Assembly (NCBI RefSeq): GCF_008085915.1
Contig: NZ_VSJK01000017.1
Coordinates: forward strand, 36,904-100,903
Direction of reading: 5' to 3'
Source: Oceaniovalibus sp. ACAM 378
Lineage (GTDB): Bacteria; Pseudomonadota; Alphaproteobacteria; Rhodobacterales; Rhodobacteraceae
DNA length: 64,000 bases
Part shown: piece by piece, positions 17,536 through 26,836 of the stretch
How the letters are laid out: every line of letters starts with the position of its first letter
Position numbering within the stretch: the first letter of the stretch is position 1
The notes under the pieces: generated by a model
Told to the model about the DNA's origin: nothing
Database searches by the model: none
Seen by the model: only the letters and a program-made list of their open reading frames with translations
Made by a program: the position numbers and the translations under genes

Positions 17536-18318
17536 TCAGGCTGGCATCGCGACGCCTCTCCGGGCGGCGTCAAGCCAACCCAGTGTCGCCTCAGTAGGGC
17601 CGACTGGCTTGTATTCGGCGCCCAGAGGCATGTCGTACCCCAGAGCAGCGACGGTCGCGAAAATATGGCGGTAATCGACCTCACCGTGATCAGGCGCGCC
17701 CCGGTCCGGCACCGATGCAAACTGGATATGGCCGATCAAGGGCTGCAAATTTCGCAACCTGCGCGTCAGATCGCCCTCTGTGATCTGCACATGATAGCAG
17801 TCAAACATAAGCTTTAGCGCCGGGTGATCGACCTCGGCGATGATCGCGCTGGCCTGATCTGTCGTGGTCAGGAAATAGCCCGGCGCATCATGGCGGTTCA
17901 GCGGCTCGATCAGGATAGTTATGCCGTGATGCGCGGCCTCTGCGCAGGCGGAACGCAGATTGGCGACAAAGGCAGAATGGGCCTCGGGACCATTGGCAAA
18001 CCCCGCCATGACGTGGACGGCGCGGGTTCCCGTGGCACCGGCATAGGCAATCGCCTCGGTGATGGCGGCGCGGGCCTCGGCCTCTCGCCCGGCCAGTGCG
18101 GACAGACCGTTGTCACCGGCCGCAACATCGCCGCGCCGGGCATTCAGACCCAGCATCGGCAGCCCGGTTTCCTCCAGCGCCCCGCGGACCTGTTCCGCGG
18201 GCACGTCATAGGGCCAGTGGCACTCGACCGCGTCGAAACCGGCCGCTTTGGCCGCGCGAATGGCGTCCGGCAAGGATCGGTCATTCCATAGAAAACCCAA
18301 ATTAGCCGAAAACTTCAT
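17536..18318 (-). CDS. Hydroxypyruvate isomerase-like sugar isomerase (TIM barrel)
   Basis: From ATG 18318 the protein has 260 residues: MKFSANLGFLWN at the start, then FDAVECHWPYD, ILIEPLNRHDAPGYFL, LMFDCYHVQITEGDL, GHIQFASVPDRGAPDHGEVDY and GAEYKPVGPTEATLGWL. These blocks, with catalytic Glu in IEP and GAEY and metal ligands Asp/His, are those of the Hyi/OtnI group. The family interconverts hydroxypyruvate with tartronate semialdehyde or related 2-oxo sugars. It is convergent with the LnmK-like gene, 11 bases apart. A GGGGAGTGG ribosome-binding site precedes the start, and the start overlaps the stop of an upstream small frame. Confidence 0.9.
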   Translation of the reverse strand: MKFSANLGFLWNDRSLPDAIRAAKAAGFDAVECHWPYDVPAEQVRGALEETGLPMLGLNARRGDVAAGDNGLSALAGREAEARAAITEAIAYAGATGTRAVHVMAGFANGPEAHSAFVANLRSACAEAAHHGITILIEPLNRHDAPGYFLTTTDQASAIIAEVDHPALKLMFDCYHVQITEGDLTRRLRNLQPLIGHIQFASVPDRGAPDHGEVDYRHIFATVAALGYDMPLGAEYKPVGPTEATLGWLDAARRGVAMPA

Positions 18319-18686
18319 GCATCCACTCCCCATCGAATTCGACTGACCCGTAAATGAATTTGGTACCGTGAGAAAGCCCTGAGGCTCATGCGACGGGTCA
18401 GCAGAGCACGGCGGGCAGTGTCCATCTTCTCGACCGCGTTGCAGGCGGCTTTGAGGGCGCGGGCAGCAACCACTGGGCGGGGATTGATCAGAATCACCGC
18501 CGCGCCGTTCCCGGCCAGACCGCGCCCCTGCTCCATCTGGAGATCGCGCGGCAGAAAAAACGCCACCAGCGTCACACGCCCGATGATCGCACGGCCAACC
18601 CATTGCTGGCCGCGCATGATCCACCGCTTGAAAAACCGGCGAGCTCCGCCCTTCCCTTGCGTTGAATATGCTTGGACCTTGCGCAA
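18315..18686 (-). CDS. Hypothetical basic protein, possibly chimeric
   Basis: The 123-residue frame has GC-rich third positions through about residue 100 and then reads through a low-coding stretch. Its end overlaps the isomerase start by 4 bases. It contains RRFFKRWIMRGQQWVGRAII and a mildly hydrophobic middle. I do not recognise it. It follows the replication initiator in the same orientation, so it may be a rep-linked gene fused by recombination to the leader of the isomerase gene. Confidence 0.35.
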   Translation of the reverse strand: MRKVQAYSTQGKGGARRFFKRWIMRGQQWVGRAIIGRVTLVAFFLPRDLQMEQGRGLAGNGAAVILINPRPVVAARALKAACNAVEKMDTARRALLTRRMSLRAFSRYQIHLRVSRIRWGVDA

Positions 18687-18719
18687 ATCCGGCTTGGTTA
18701 CCCGCCCCCCTGCCCGGCC

Positions 18720-20117
18720 TTACGTCTCTGGCGTGCCTGCCGCGCGAAACGCCTCGATGTCCAGATCCTCCGCCGCGCCCCAGCGGGCCAGCAGCACGTC
18801 TTCCAGCCGGTCACCCATGATCTTGCGGGTGCCCTTGCGCGCCTCGGGCAGTCGGTCGGGATCGCGGGCCAGCGCCTCCCACTCCCGGGCGACCGAGGGG
18901 ATGGCGATGTCGGTCGAGATCGCATCGATCACTTCGGCCCGCCGGGCGCCAGAGAGCCCTGCCAGCAACGTCCGGACCCGCGCCGCACGGTGTTGCGCGA
19001 ACTGTGCCTCAAGCGCCTCCTGCGTGGCCTGGAGCCGCTGTGTGGTCTCTCGCGTGGCCTGGAGGGTCTTGCGGCGCGTCTCTGCCTCTTCGGCCTCTCC
19101 GCGCTGCTGTTCGCTCAACCCGCCATAGCCCGACCGAAGCGCATGGGCCAGATACCCCCCCGGGTTCTTGGGATTGCGCCGCTCCACATAGCTCAGCGCC
19201 TCGGCGACATAGGTTTCGCCCTTCGTCTCGATGAAATGGATGGCGACCACATCCTCAAGCCCCATGGCGCGGGCGGCCTTGTAGGTCGGACAGTTGCGGA
19301 TGAGGGAGTGGGTCTTGTGATCCAGCAGAGACAGCTGCGGGTTTTCGCGCACGTTGAACTTGATCCGGGCGATGCGGCGGTTGCTGCGTTCGAATTCCGG
19401 AACGACCAGAATGCCGGACTTGCCGTTGACGCCCGCCGCTGCGGGTTTCAGCACCTTCTTGTTCAAATCCTTGAATTGGTCATAGGTCGGTTCTTCGGCC
19501 CCGAGCACGGCGCGCCATTCCTCGACGTCCTTAAAGCCGGTGGAGCCGATGCCGACATAGCGGATGCAGTTTTCGAACAGGCTGAGTTCATATTTGCTGG
19601 AAAACCGGTTCTGGATCGACAGGGCCATCCAGATGTATTGCTCCGGGTCGTGCAGCAGCCCGGCCATCTTGGACGAAAAACTATAGTTGATCGTACCGCC
19701 CTCGATCACATCGAAATCCGCGATCAGGGTGGTGCCGCCGCGCCGGGGCCGTGTGGTTCGGGCCGGTCTGCCCCCCCTGCCCTTCTGGCGGTTGTCGAAA
19801 TTCAGCGTCAGAACCTCGGTCTGCATCAGCGCGCGGCAGTGATCATAGAGAACCTGATAATTGTTGCTTTCGAACCCGGCGAGTTCGGCCATCATCGAGG
19901 CGGGAATCGAAAACTGGCTGCGCCCCTCACCCAAACCCTCATAGGCGTTGGCGATCATCACGTTGTAAAGCTTGCGGTGCAGGAACCCCAACCGCCCCAT
20001 GGCCACCTGGACCACCCCGATCGCCTTCTTGAAGCCATCGGGAATCTCGGCCGGAAGATCGGACGGTTCAAAAAATTCGCTTTGCTCGCCCGTGGCGACA
20101 GGTGCCGTTCTGCTCAT
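18720..20117 (-). CDS. Plasmid replication initiator protein (Rep, iteron type)
   Basis: The start chosen is ATG 20117 (MSRTAPVATG), giving 465 residues. The longer frame to 20402 simply reads through the iterons. The winged-helix initiator part (about 25-330) includes GFLHRKLYNVMIANAYEG, YQVLYDHCRALMQTEVLTL and YELSLFENCIRYVGIGSTGF. The C-terminal third is a charged coiled coil (about 350-400) followed by a short helical domain. This resembles the initiator proteins of alphaproteobacterial iteron plasmids (RPA/Rep_3 type). Six directly repeated iterons lie just upstream of the start. It would bind these and open the adjacent AT-rich DNA. Confidence 0.85.
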   Translation of the reverse strand: MSRTAPVATGEQSEFFEPSDLPAEIPDGFKKAIGVVQVAMGRLGFLHRKLYNVMIANAYEGLGEGRSQFSIPASMMAELAGFESNNYQVLYDHCRALMQTEVLTLNFDNRQKGRGGRPARTTRPRRGGTTLIADFDVIEGGTINYSFSSKMAGLLHDPEQYIWMALSIQNRFSSKYELSLFENCIRYVGIGSTGFKDVEEWRAVLGAEEPTYDQFKDLNKKVLKPAAAGVNGKSGILVVPEFERSNRRIARIKFNVRENPQLSLLDHKTHSLIRNCPTYKAARAMGLEDVVAIHFIETKGETYVAEALSYVERRNPKNPGGYLAHALRSGYGGLSEQQRGEAEEAETRRKTLQATRETTQRLQATQEALEAQFAQHRAARVRTLLAGLSGARRAEVIDAISTDIAIPSVAREWEALARDPDRLPEARKGTRKIMGDRLEDVLLARWGAAEDLDIEAFRAAGTPET

Positions 20118-20207
20118 CTTGCGCCTTTTGTCCGGTTCTGCCGAGGCTAGTGAAAAGTGGCCGGACAGGCAAGCGCGCCGTCCCCTTTTCAGACCGTTTT
20201 CAAGCTT

Positions 20208-20412
20208 CCCATAAACGGCCACCTTTGGCGGCCGACAGTCACCGCACGGCGCGAATATTCCGGGTAAATCAGCGAGAACGCCGCCGCGGGGGCGTTGCGT
20301 CCCATAAACGGCCACCTGTCCCACAAACGGCCACCTTTCATCCCATAAACGGCCACCTCTGGAACCGGGCCGTCCCACAAACGGCCACCTTTCATCCCAC
20401 AAACGGCCACCT
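20208..20412 (-). repeat. Six 17-bp iterons of the rep origin
   Basis: The minus-strand repeat is AGGTGGCCGTTTRTGGG (R is A or G). Copies occupy 20208-20224, 20301-20317, 20320-20336, 20342-20358, 20374-20390 and 20396-20412. Five are clustered with start-to-start spacings of 19, 22, 32 and 22 bases; the sixth lies 90 bases nearer to the initiator gene, where it could serve autoregulation. All are in the same orientation, the classic iteron arrangement. Confidence 0.92.
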
Positions 20413-20456
20413 CTGGGCCTATTCCACCTTTAAAATCAAAGGCTTCCCGGCGCGTA

Positions 20457-20512
20457 AGAGTCTTTAATGTTGTTTTTAAATACTTAACAACAACAATGTT
20501 GTTCTTTTCTGA
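20457..20512. other. AT-rich segment next to the iterons, probable origin unwinding region
   Basis: This stretch is strikingly AT-rich compared with its surroundings. It contains two direct copies of AATGTTGTT (20466-20474 and 20495-20503) and an intervening AACAACAACA. It lies about 50 bases beyond the iteron cluster, the expected place for the melting region of an iteron origin. The right boundary meets an IS5-type transposase relic. Confidence 0.55.
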
Positions 20513-20776
20513 ATGGGATTTGGACGGCTGTTTCAGAGGCCAGGCGGCACATCTTCGCGTCGATCCCAAGGTGAATCTTGCGCCAGACGCGCCGTTTGGA
20601 GCCGCCCTGCTTGCGCCTGTGCTACTCGCCTTCGCCCTCGACCTTGATACCGGTGCTGTCCACGAGCAGATGCAGCGCGCCCTTCGATCCGCGATACGGT
20701 ATGGCAACGTCCAAAGTATTTTGGCGCGCATTGCCGCGCCTGAATTGTTCCTGAAGATTGAGTCGTTGCATCATTA
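20513..20776 (-). pseudogene. IS5-family transposase relic, frameshifted
   Basis: The minus strand reads QNTLDVAIPYRGSKGALHLL, then VDSTGIKVEGEGE, then after a shift of frame RRVWRKIHLGID. This is the N-terminal catalytic region of IS5/IS4-type DDE transposases. The upstream edge is cut by the inverted repeat of the neighbouring insertion sequence, and the downstream part of the gene is missing. It sits directly beside the replication origin. Confidence 0.65.
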
Positions 20777-20828
20777 GAAATGTTCCCGAAGCAGATTGGT
20801 TCGGGAGACAGGCGTGAGGCGGATCAGC

Positions 20829-22328
20829 ATGGGAACAAGAGACGAACTTTTGATGGCAGTGGCGGCACGTTACAGTGCTGCAAAGCGCTCCGAGAAAAGC
20901 CGCATCCTGACAGAGTTCGCGGAGATTTCCGGGTATCACCGCAAGCATGCTGAACGGCTCCTGCGTCGTGAGCACGCCGTGGACCGGTCGCAACCCCGTC
21001 CCGGACGTCGCGTATATGATGAAGCGGTTCGAGAAGCGTTAGTGGTTCTCTGGGAAGCGGGCGACCGGATCTGCGGCAAGCGGCTCAAGCCGCTCATCCC
21101 TCTTTTGATCACAGCCATGGAGCGACATGGCCATCTTGAGCTGGACCCAGAGGTGCGTGTCCGGCTGTGCGAGATCAGCCCAGCCACAATCGACCGAGTT
21201 CTCGCCCCTGTCCGCGCAGGCGCTTCTGGCAGTAAACGACGGCGGAATGCCCATTCCTCAGCCGTGCGGCGTAGCGTGCCGATCCGGACCTATGCAGACT
21301 GGAATGATCCAGTTCCTGGATACATGGAAGCAGACCTCGTGGCACACAGTGGTCCGTCGGCAAGTGGCAGTTTCGTGCAAACGTTGACCCTTACCGATGT
21401 GGCGACAGGGTGGACGGAATGCGCACCTCTTCTGTTCCGTGAACAGCGGCTGCTCAGCGAGGTGATGACCGCGCTGTGCCCGGCGCTGCCATTTCCGCTG
21501 TTGGGCTTCGACACCGACAATGACAGCGTCTTCATGAACGAAACCATCAAGGGCTGGTGCGAAGCAGCGCAGGTCGAGTTCACGCGCTCGCGGTCCTATC
21601 GCAAGAACGATCAGGCTCATGTGGAGCAGAAGAACGGTGCCATCGTGCGTCGGATGGTTGGCTATCGCAGATAGACTGGCATTGCCGCGGCCGCCGAACT
21701 GGCCCGGCTTTATCATAGCATGCGGCTCTACGTGAACTTCTCCCAGCCCTCGTTCAAGCTGATGGACAAGACCCGGGACGGTGCCTGTGTAACCAAGCGC
21801 TATCACCCGCCGCTGACGCCGTTCCAGCGCGTGCTGGCCCATCCCGCCGTTGCCCAGGTCGCTAAGGAGGCGCTTGTGGCGCAGTTCGCGCAACTTGACC
21901 CAGTCGTTCTGCTTCACGACATTCGCCTCGGTCAGGGACGATTGGCGGCACTGGCTCACGCAACGCCATTCGCTGACAACGTCGGCAACCCCAAAGCTGA
22001 CGTCGATGCTTTCCTCGATGGTTTGCGCCATGCTTGGAAAGAGGCCAAAATCAGACCTACGTCACGGAAAAAGGCATCAATTCCCCGAGGGCGGCGGCGC
22101 CCCGATCCGCTCGCCAGGGTCACCGAAGACCTCAGGATATGGTTCTATGAGGACCCGTCCCAAACTGGGCACGAGCTTTTGTGCAGGCTGCAGGCAAATC
22201 ACCCCGATACCTATCCCGACATGTTACTGCGAACCGTTCAGCGTCGTGTCAAAATCTGGAGGGCAGAAGTGGCAAGATCATTGGTGTTTGGCGTCGGCGG
22301 AGACGCACACACCCCGATGACCGTCTGA
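20829..22328 (+). pseudogene. Integrase-core transposase interrupted by an amber codon
   Basis: The frame from ATG 20829 (MGTRDELLMAV) runs 281 codons to TAG at 21672-21674. It continues in the same frame (TGIAAAAELARLYHSMRLYV) to the TGA at 22326-22328. Without the stop the protein would be about 500 residues. The N-terminus carries a helix-turn-helix (AEISGYHRKHAERLLRRE). The catalytic core includes YMEADLVAHSG, LGFDTDNDSVFMN and KNDQAHVEQKNG, which supply the D, D and E of the rve fold. A single nonsense codon after GYRR, where relatives continue GYRRL, probably inactivates it, though suppression is possible. Confidence 0.8.
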
Positions 22329-22369
22329 CGCGCTGCGCAATATCGAACCTCCGCGCGTCAGACGGTCAT
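22317..22369. repeat. 17-bp perfect inverted repeat at the transposase 3' end
   Basis: ATGACCGTCTGACGCGC at 22317-22333 is exactly complementary to 22353-22369, with a 19-base loop. The left arm contains the transposase stop codon. No T run follows on either strand, so it is not a standard intrinsic terminator. It may act as a transcript-end hairpin or a transposase-related structure. Confidence 0.7.
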
Positions 22370-22471
22370 GAGCAACCGTTTGAAACAGATTATCTGCAGG
22401 TCAGACGCGACGGGAACATTCGACTGAGGCAATGACACGATTGCTCAGGAACATTCTTGGGTGAGGCAATA

Positions 22472-23517
22472 CGAATCTCATCCTGATTGTCGCGCAGCAG
22501 CTCAAGCTCATCCAGCGTCATCGTCGCATTGGCCACAGAGTCATAGTCACCGCGGTCTTTGATGTTGCTGAAGGTCGACCCGGGCAGCAGATGCGCCGCC
22601 CCCATCATCGTGCCGATCAGCCGTTCGATGTTGCCTCTATAATGTGGCGCGCCAATGGGTCGATACTGCAGGGAAATCCCATGTTCTTCGGCCCGACGCA
22701 GCATTGCTTTTGAGCGGAACTCCTTGGCGTTATCGACGTGAATCGTCTCAGGCAGCCCCGACGTCGGCCAATCCGCATCGATACCGAAACCGTCCAGCCA
22801 GTCCAGTTTCGGCTGCACCAGATGCTGAATGGCCAGGGAAACCGATAAGGCGGATGGCGATTCCAGCGTCAGATAGAACCCTGCAACCATACGGCTGGCA
22901 ACGTCGATGGCCAGCGTCACCCAAGGCCTCTGCAATGGCTGGCGATGCGCCCGATCTACAACGATGACATCCACCAGTGTGTGGTCTATCTGGACAACCT
23001 CGAAAGCCCGCTCGATCCGATAGGTTCCGGGGACAGGATGATAGCGGCTACGGGCTGCCTTGGCCCGCTCGCGGGCCGCCACTAACTCGGCAGCGTCTAT
23101 CGCCACTACACGGTCGCGTACCGAGGTCCAGCACGGGGCGCGCAACCCCCGTTGACCGCAACGCCTGCGCACCTCCTTGTGCAACGCATTGATGCTCGGT
23201 TTCTGACGGGACTTGAAGAAGTCCTCGATCGCATCGGCAATCACCACTTCGATCACTTCCGGCAGTCGCCGGCTGCCCGTTTGGGTTCCGGCCGTGCCTG
23301 CCAGGAGAGAACTGGTGATTGGGCGCGCCTTATATGCCTTGATCAGATCGTAAAGGCGGGATCGCTTGAGCCCGAGTTGCCGACAAGCGACGAGAAATTC
23401 GCCGCGATCTGGGTTGGCCATGCGCGCCAACCGTCGGATCACCGCCTCCCGCGCTACCGCCTGTTCCCATGCCGCATCATCTATGGCTTTGATGTCTGAG
23501 CGATCCACCATGGCCAA
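22472..23517 (-). pseudogene. TnsB/TniA-like (Mu-type) transposase, C-terminally truncated by IS insertion
   Basis: The N-terminus (MAMVDRSDIKAIDDAAWEQA) and a helix-turn-helix region (CRQLGLKRSRLYDLIKAYK) precede an rve catalytic core: VQIDHTLVDVIVVDR, WVTLAIDVASRMVAGFYL, IHVDNAKEFRSKAM and YRPIGAPHYRGNIERLIG give the D, D, E triad. The homology ends at about residue 349, where the sequence runs into the inverted-repeat end of the neighbouring insertion sequence. The Mu-type C-terminal domain that normally follows is missing. This belonged to a Tn7/Tn5053-like multigene transposon. Confidence 0.75.
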
Positions 23518-23716
23518 AACCTACAAAAAGGTATCTTATGTCCGATAATGAAACTATAATCCGGGCATGAAACAGAAATATGAATACAATTAAATCAATG
23601 AGTTAGAGTCCAGAAATGGAATAAGAACGACAGGTCAAAATACTCGATGACAGCGACGGTTGGATTCCGAAATTCATGAGATTCAAGTGCTTCCTCGAGA
23701 GCCCGACCGGGGTTCA

Positions 23717-24640
23717 TTAGACACACCGCCCGTATTTTTGAGACTGGACGAGTCGGTTATTTATGAGACCGACGCCGCTTCCTGGTCTGTTCGGCGATCT
23801 GACGCGCGCTCTGGTCGGACTGAGCCGAGCAGAGATACGTCGCCTCCACGACAGAGGCCATGCTCTGAGCGCATCGCGCACCCGACTCTTGCCTTCAGCG
23901 TCACTCGCCAACAGGACTGCAATCGCTTGACCGACCGCATCTTCGGCAAGTCGGCCGATGCCGACAGTCAACGCGAAGGTCTGCAGCAGCGATCCCTAGG
24001 CCAGGATGTGCAGGCCGGGACGAACCGGCTTGGTCAGAACCGGGACCACACGGTCGTATTTCTTCACGAAGACTATCCGCCTGCCGGTTGATCGGCGTGG
24101 TCAGGAACGCGTGATAGTCGATCCGGGCCGCAGGGATAACCGCTCATTCGTTGGCGATGCCCGGTGGTGTCTCGCTGTCAGAAAGGCGAGCAACTCGACC
24201 GGCCTCATAGACCCCTGCCCTTCTCCCCGCACCCGAGTATCCAAGACAGCAGCACCGGCTTTGACGTGCGCTTGCAACGCCGCGAACCGCTCAGGACCCA
24301 ACAGTTCCGGTAGCGTCGCATCGCCGACCTCGTACAGATCTGCACCGTATATGGGGCAGCTAAACGTCTAGGGAAGGGCCAAAGCCTAAAGGTGAACATA
24401 GCCGGGCATTCTGCGCAGCGATGCCGGTTCGTTCGCCCAACCATGATCCGTGCGCACGGTACGAAGTCGCAGTAGGTCATCGTCTGAAGCGATACATCCG
24501 AGAGGCCTGTGCGCGCTGCAATCAATGCCCCCTTCCCTTCCGACAGGTGCCACTCCAAAACAAAGATATCGCGCCCGGCCAAGTCCAACTCGGCAAGGAA
24601 CTCCGTGGCTGTCATGGCAAAGAACAGGGCCAAACGCGCG
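23717..24640 (-). pseudogene. Degraded TniQ-like gene of the same transposon
   Basis: Pieces in different minus-strand frames read in order: LIAARTGLSDVSLQTMTY, CAECPAMFTFRLWPFPRRLA with a zinc-finger-like Cys pair, ELLGPERFAALQAHVKAGAA, then further downstream LLQTFALTVGIGRLAEDAVG and LRAWPLSWRRRISARLSP. The GLS...MT and Cys-x2-Cys blocks are reminiscent of TniQ/TnsD-type proteins. Several frameshifts separate the pieces, so it is not functional. The assignment to TniQ rests on motif resemblance only. Confidence 0.35.
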
Positions 24641-24705
24641 GCCCAAGACGATAGGCGTTCTTCAGTTTTTTGAGGGAATACTAACCGGCAGGCGCCCCTG
24701 CCCGA

Positions 24706-25395
24706 TCACACAGGTTCCCCCCACAAGCGCCCGCAGCATACCAGTACCGGAAACATGGCGGTGCATGATCCGCTCCTCACCGCCTTCAATGGCCGTGATC
24801 GCCAGTGATGCGCCGGGGCTTTGGCCTGCACCACGCCTGTGCGCCCCTTGAGACAGGCGTATTTCGGGTGGATCGTGACGATCAACTGATTGCGCGCAGG
24901 AATGTAATCCAGCCGCTCGGCCTTGTCCTCTCCGATCCGGACCATGTCACCGCGGCCGCAGGGACAGGCGATGCTGTCCGGCTCGATCACCCGCTCGATA
25001 CGCGGCAGGTGCTCGGGCAGAGCGAGCGCTTTGCGCGGGGCAGCTTTGTCGGGATCGGCCGCGCTGGTCGCGATCTTCTCCTCGACCGCAGCAATCTGTT
25101 CCCGGGTCTCGGCGATGGCGGCTTCGAGATCCTCCAGCGCCAGTTCCAGCTGCGCGGGGTCCAGCTTTTCCGATCTCGGCCCGAACTTCGCATGTCGGTA
25201 TTGTCCGACCTGGCCTTCCAGCTTTTCGACCAGTGCCTTCAGTTCGGTGATGAAGGCGTCTTTTTCGGCCCCCACCGCCTGTTCATGCTGGCGGGCCGCA
25301 CGCTCGACCGACAACTCGAACTGCGCGGCCTCGAAAGCCTTCACAACCTCGGGCGGGAGGTCCGGAAACTGGCTGAGATCGAAGGAATGGGACAT
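24706..25395 (-). pseudogene. tnpC: IS66-family transposase TnpC, C-terminally truncated
   Basis: The 229-residue frame matches the N-terminal half of IS66 TnpC. It has a leucine-rich coiled coil (about 30-120), the conserved YRHAKFGPRSEKLDPAQLEL, then the zinc-ribbon IACPCGRGDMVRIGEDKAER, RLDYIPARNQLIVTIHPKYA and VQAKAPAH. At that point normal proteins continue into the DDE domain. Here the frame runs into unrelated sequence and stops. The upstream tnpB and tnpA genes are present but damaged. Confidence 0.88.
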
Positions 25396-25458
25396 GCGGA
25401 TTCATAGCCATTCCGGACAGAAAAGGCCCATAAAACAACGTTAAAGCAGTTGAGTAAA

Positions 25459-25764
25459 TCATCCCGCCGCAATGGGTGGGGCGACCCGTTGCACAACAAT
25501 CCGGCGCCAGTCCAGACCTTCGAACAGAGCTTCGTGCTGGGCCCGCGACAGCCGCATTGTCCCGTCCTGAACCTTCGGCCAGGCAAAGCTGCTCTGTTCA
25601 AGGACCTTATAGACAAGCACGAGACCGGTCCCGTCCCAGACCAAAATCTTCAGCCTGTCGCCGCGTTTCGAACGGAACACGATCATCACCCCGGAATGCG
25701 GATCCAGCTTCAGCTCGGTCTGCACAATCAGCGCCAGCGCCCGATGCCTGCAGCGGAAGTCCAC
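25459..25764 (-). CDS. tnpB: IS66 Orf2-like TnpB, with damaged start
   Basis: The protein core PVDFRCRHRALALIVQTELK, then GVMIVFRSKRGDRLKILVWD and FAWPKVQDGTMRLSRAQHEA, is the standard TnpB of IS66 elements, which is needed for their transposition. The usual start region upstream of GTG 25764 is out of frame because of a small deletion next to the tnpA stop, so only a shortened 101-residue product is possible. Confidence 0.8.
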   Translation of the reverse strand: MDFRCRHRALALIVQTELKLDPHSGVMIVFRSKRGDRLKILVWDGTGLVLVYKVLEQSSFAWPKVQDGTMRLSRAQHEALFEGLDWRRIVVQRVAPPIAAG

Positions 25765-25797
25765 CGGACGCGTCGCAATCAGGATCGGCTGGCGCTG

Positions 25798-26235
25798 TCA
25801 CGCGACGATCATGCCAATCCTCGCAACGCACGCGCCACCGCTGCTTCCCGCTCTTCCGGAACATCGCCCGGCACCCGAAGCACGAGGTCGCCACCGATCT
25901 CGATCGTGATCACCCCACATGTCCGACCGGCCTCCGCTGGGACCGACGTTCTCAGGTTTCACCAAGACAGGCACAAAGGCTGGCAGAGCGTCTGACGTAA
26001 TTCTGGCCATGGCATCGGCGGGCAGGACCAAACGGCCCTCGCGCGCCTGACGGCGCCAATTTGAAAGCTGATGGGCTGCCAGAGCATGCCGCCGCGCGAC
26101 ATCCGCCACCCGCGCGCCCGACTGAAAGCTCACGGCCACTATCCGGGCCTTCACCTCTTCCGGCCAACGCCGGTTGCCACGTGTCCGCTGCACAACTTCG
26201 ATGCAGCCATTAAACCCATTCCCGCCGTCCGCCAT
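25798..26235 (-). pseudogene. tnpA: IS66 TnpA, frameshifted near its end
   Basis: Residues 1-98 follow TnpA: RRWPEEVKARIVAVSFQSGA, RVADVARRHALAAHQLSNWR, a helix-turn-helix. From about 25930 the expected tail (GVITIEIGGDLVLRVPGDVP, then REAAVARAL) is found in another frame, so the predicted C-terminus is an artefact of a frameshift. Together with tnpB and tnpC it marks an inactive IS66 copy of about 1.5 kb. Confidence 0.75.
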
Positions 26236-26793
26236 TCGTCGTCTCCTCCTGAATGCTCAGAACGAGACTCGCCGCTGGGTCAGCGCCCGGAAACCGCAGA
26301 AATCAATGGGGCGGAGACGGCGCATACCCTGTATCGCTAGGGCATCTTGGTTCAGATCCCGCGCTCCGAGCTATATGCGATCTACAAACGGATCGGTGCC
26401 AATCGTCGGCATAGTGACCGGATCAGGCCAAGTCGGCGCTCTTGGCAAACGTTTTGGTGCAGCACAGGATGGATGATTTTACCAAAGCATGCACGACGCG
26501 CGCTCTCATTGCCCAGTTGGCGTCACAGGCAGGCATCGAGCCTGGGAAAGATACCCGACGCGAACAGGATGTTCGAATTGATACTGTAGACAAATAGGAG
26601 GAATATCTTTGCCGGAATGGGCATAGTGACGGTTCTCAACCGAGCCGGTGCTCAACATTTCGACAGCAATTTCTTCGCGAATTGGCTGCCGAAAGCACCA
26701 GATTCGATCGCAGAGTCCACTTCTTTGCTCCAACGGTGTTTATCTGCGCAAACACCGTTGGACTCTGGACCCTTGCGCCATTCATAACCGGCG
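26236..26793. other. Non-coding or relic sequence between IS66 and repC
   Basis: About 560 bases without a convincing gene. A 40-odd-codon frame near 26460-26600 (DDFTKACTTRALIAQLASQA and on) has coding-like composition, but I recognise no family. The segment separates the insertion-sequence cluster from the repABC unit. Confidence 0.4.
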
Positions 26794-26811
26794 AATTGTC
26801 AGCTGACAATT
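26794..26811. promoter_or_regulatory. Candidate parS (RepB-binding) palindrome 1
   Basis: AATTGTCAGCTGACAATT is a perfect 18-base palindrome 26 bases beyond the repC stop. A second copy of its 14-base core lies inside repC. Centromere-like parS palindromes near repC are an established feature of repABC plasmids, where RepB binds them. Confidence 0.75.
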
Positions 26812-26836
26812 CTTGCGATGTGTCGAAGAAAACCCG

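Larger units (their letters stand above)
20766..22432 (+). mobile_element. Insertion sequence with DDE (rve-type) transposase
   Basis: The ends are imperfect inverted repeats: left TTGCATCATTAGAAATGTTC from 20766, right (complement) TTGCCTCAGTCGAATGTTCC from 22432. They enclose a single long transposase frame. The element interrupts the IS5 relic on the left and a TnsB-like transposase gene on the right. A second copy of the right-end sequence lies just outside, at 22446-22469. Confidence 0.65.

Noticed and set aside
20118..20402. N-terminal extension of Rep through the iterons
   Set aside because: The translated sequence is just the repeated iteron read as protein; a start after the iterons leaves a normal initiator.
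23535..23640. AT-rich sequence upstream of the TnsB-like gene as transposon end
   Set aside because: No repeated binding-site pattern or matching opposite end could be found by eye.
3410..24640. A CRISPR-associated transposon, from the cas3 relic and the TnsB/TniQ-like pieces
   Set aside because: The parts lie about 19 kb apart, there is no cascade, array or TnsC, and such transposons lack Cas3.
26341..26380. A tRNA-like T-loop sequence (GGTTCAGATCC)
   Set aside because: The conserved Ala-box order is wrong and no acceptor stem or anticodon arm can be folded around it.
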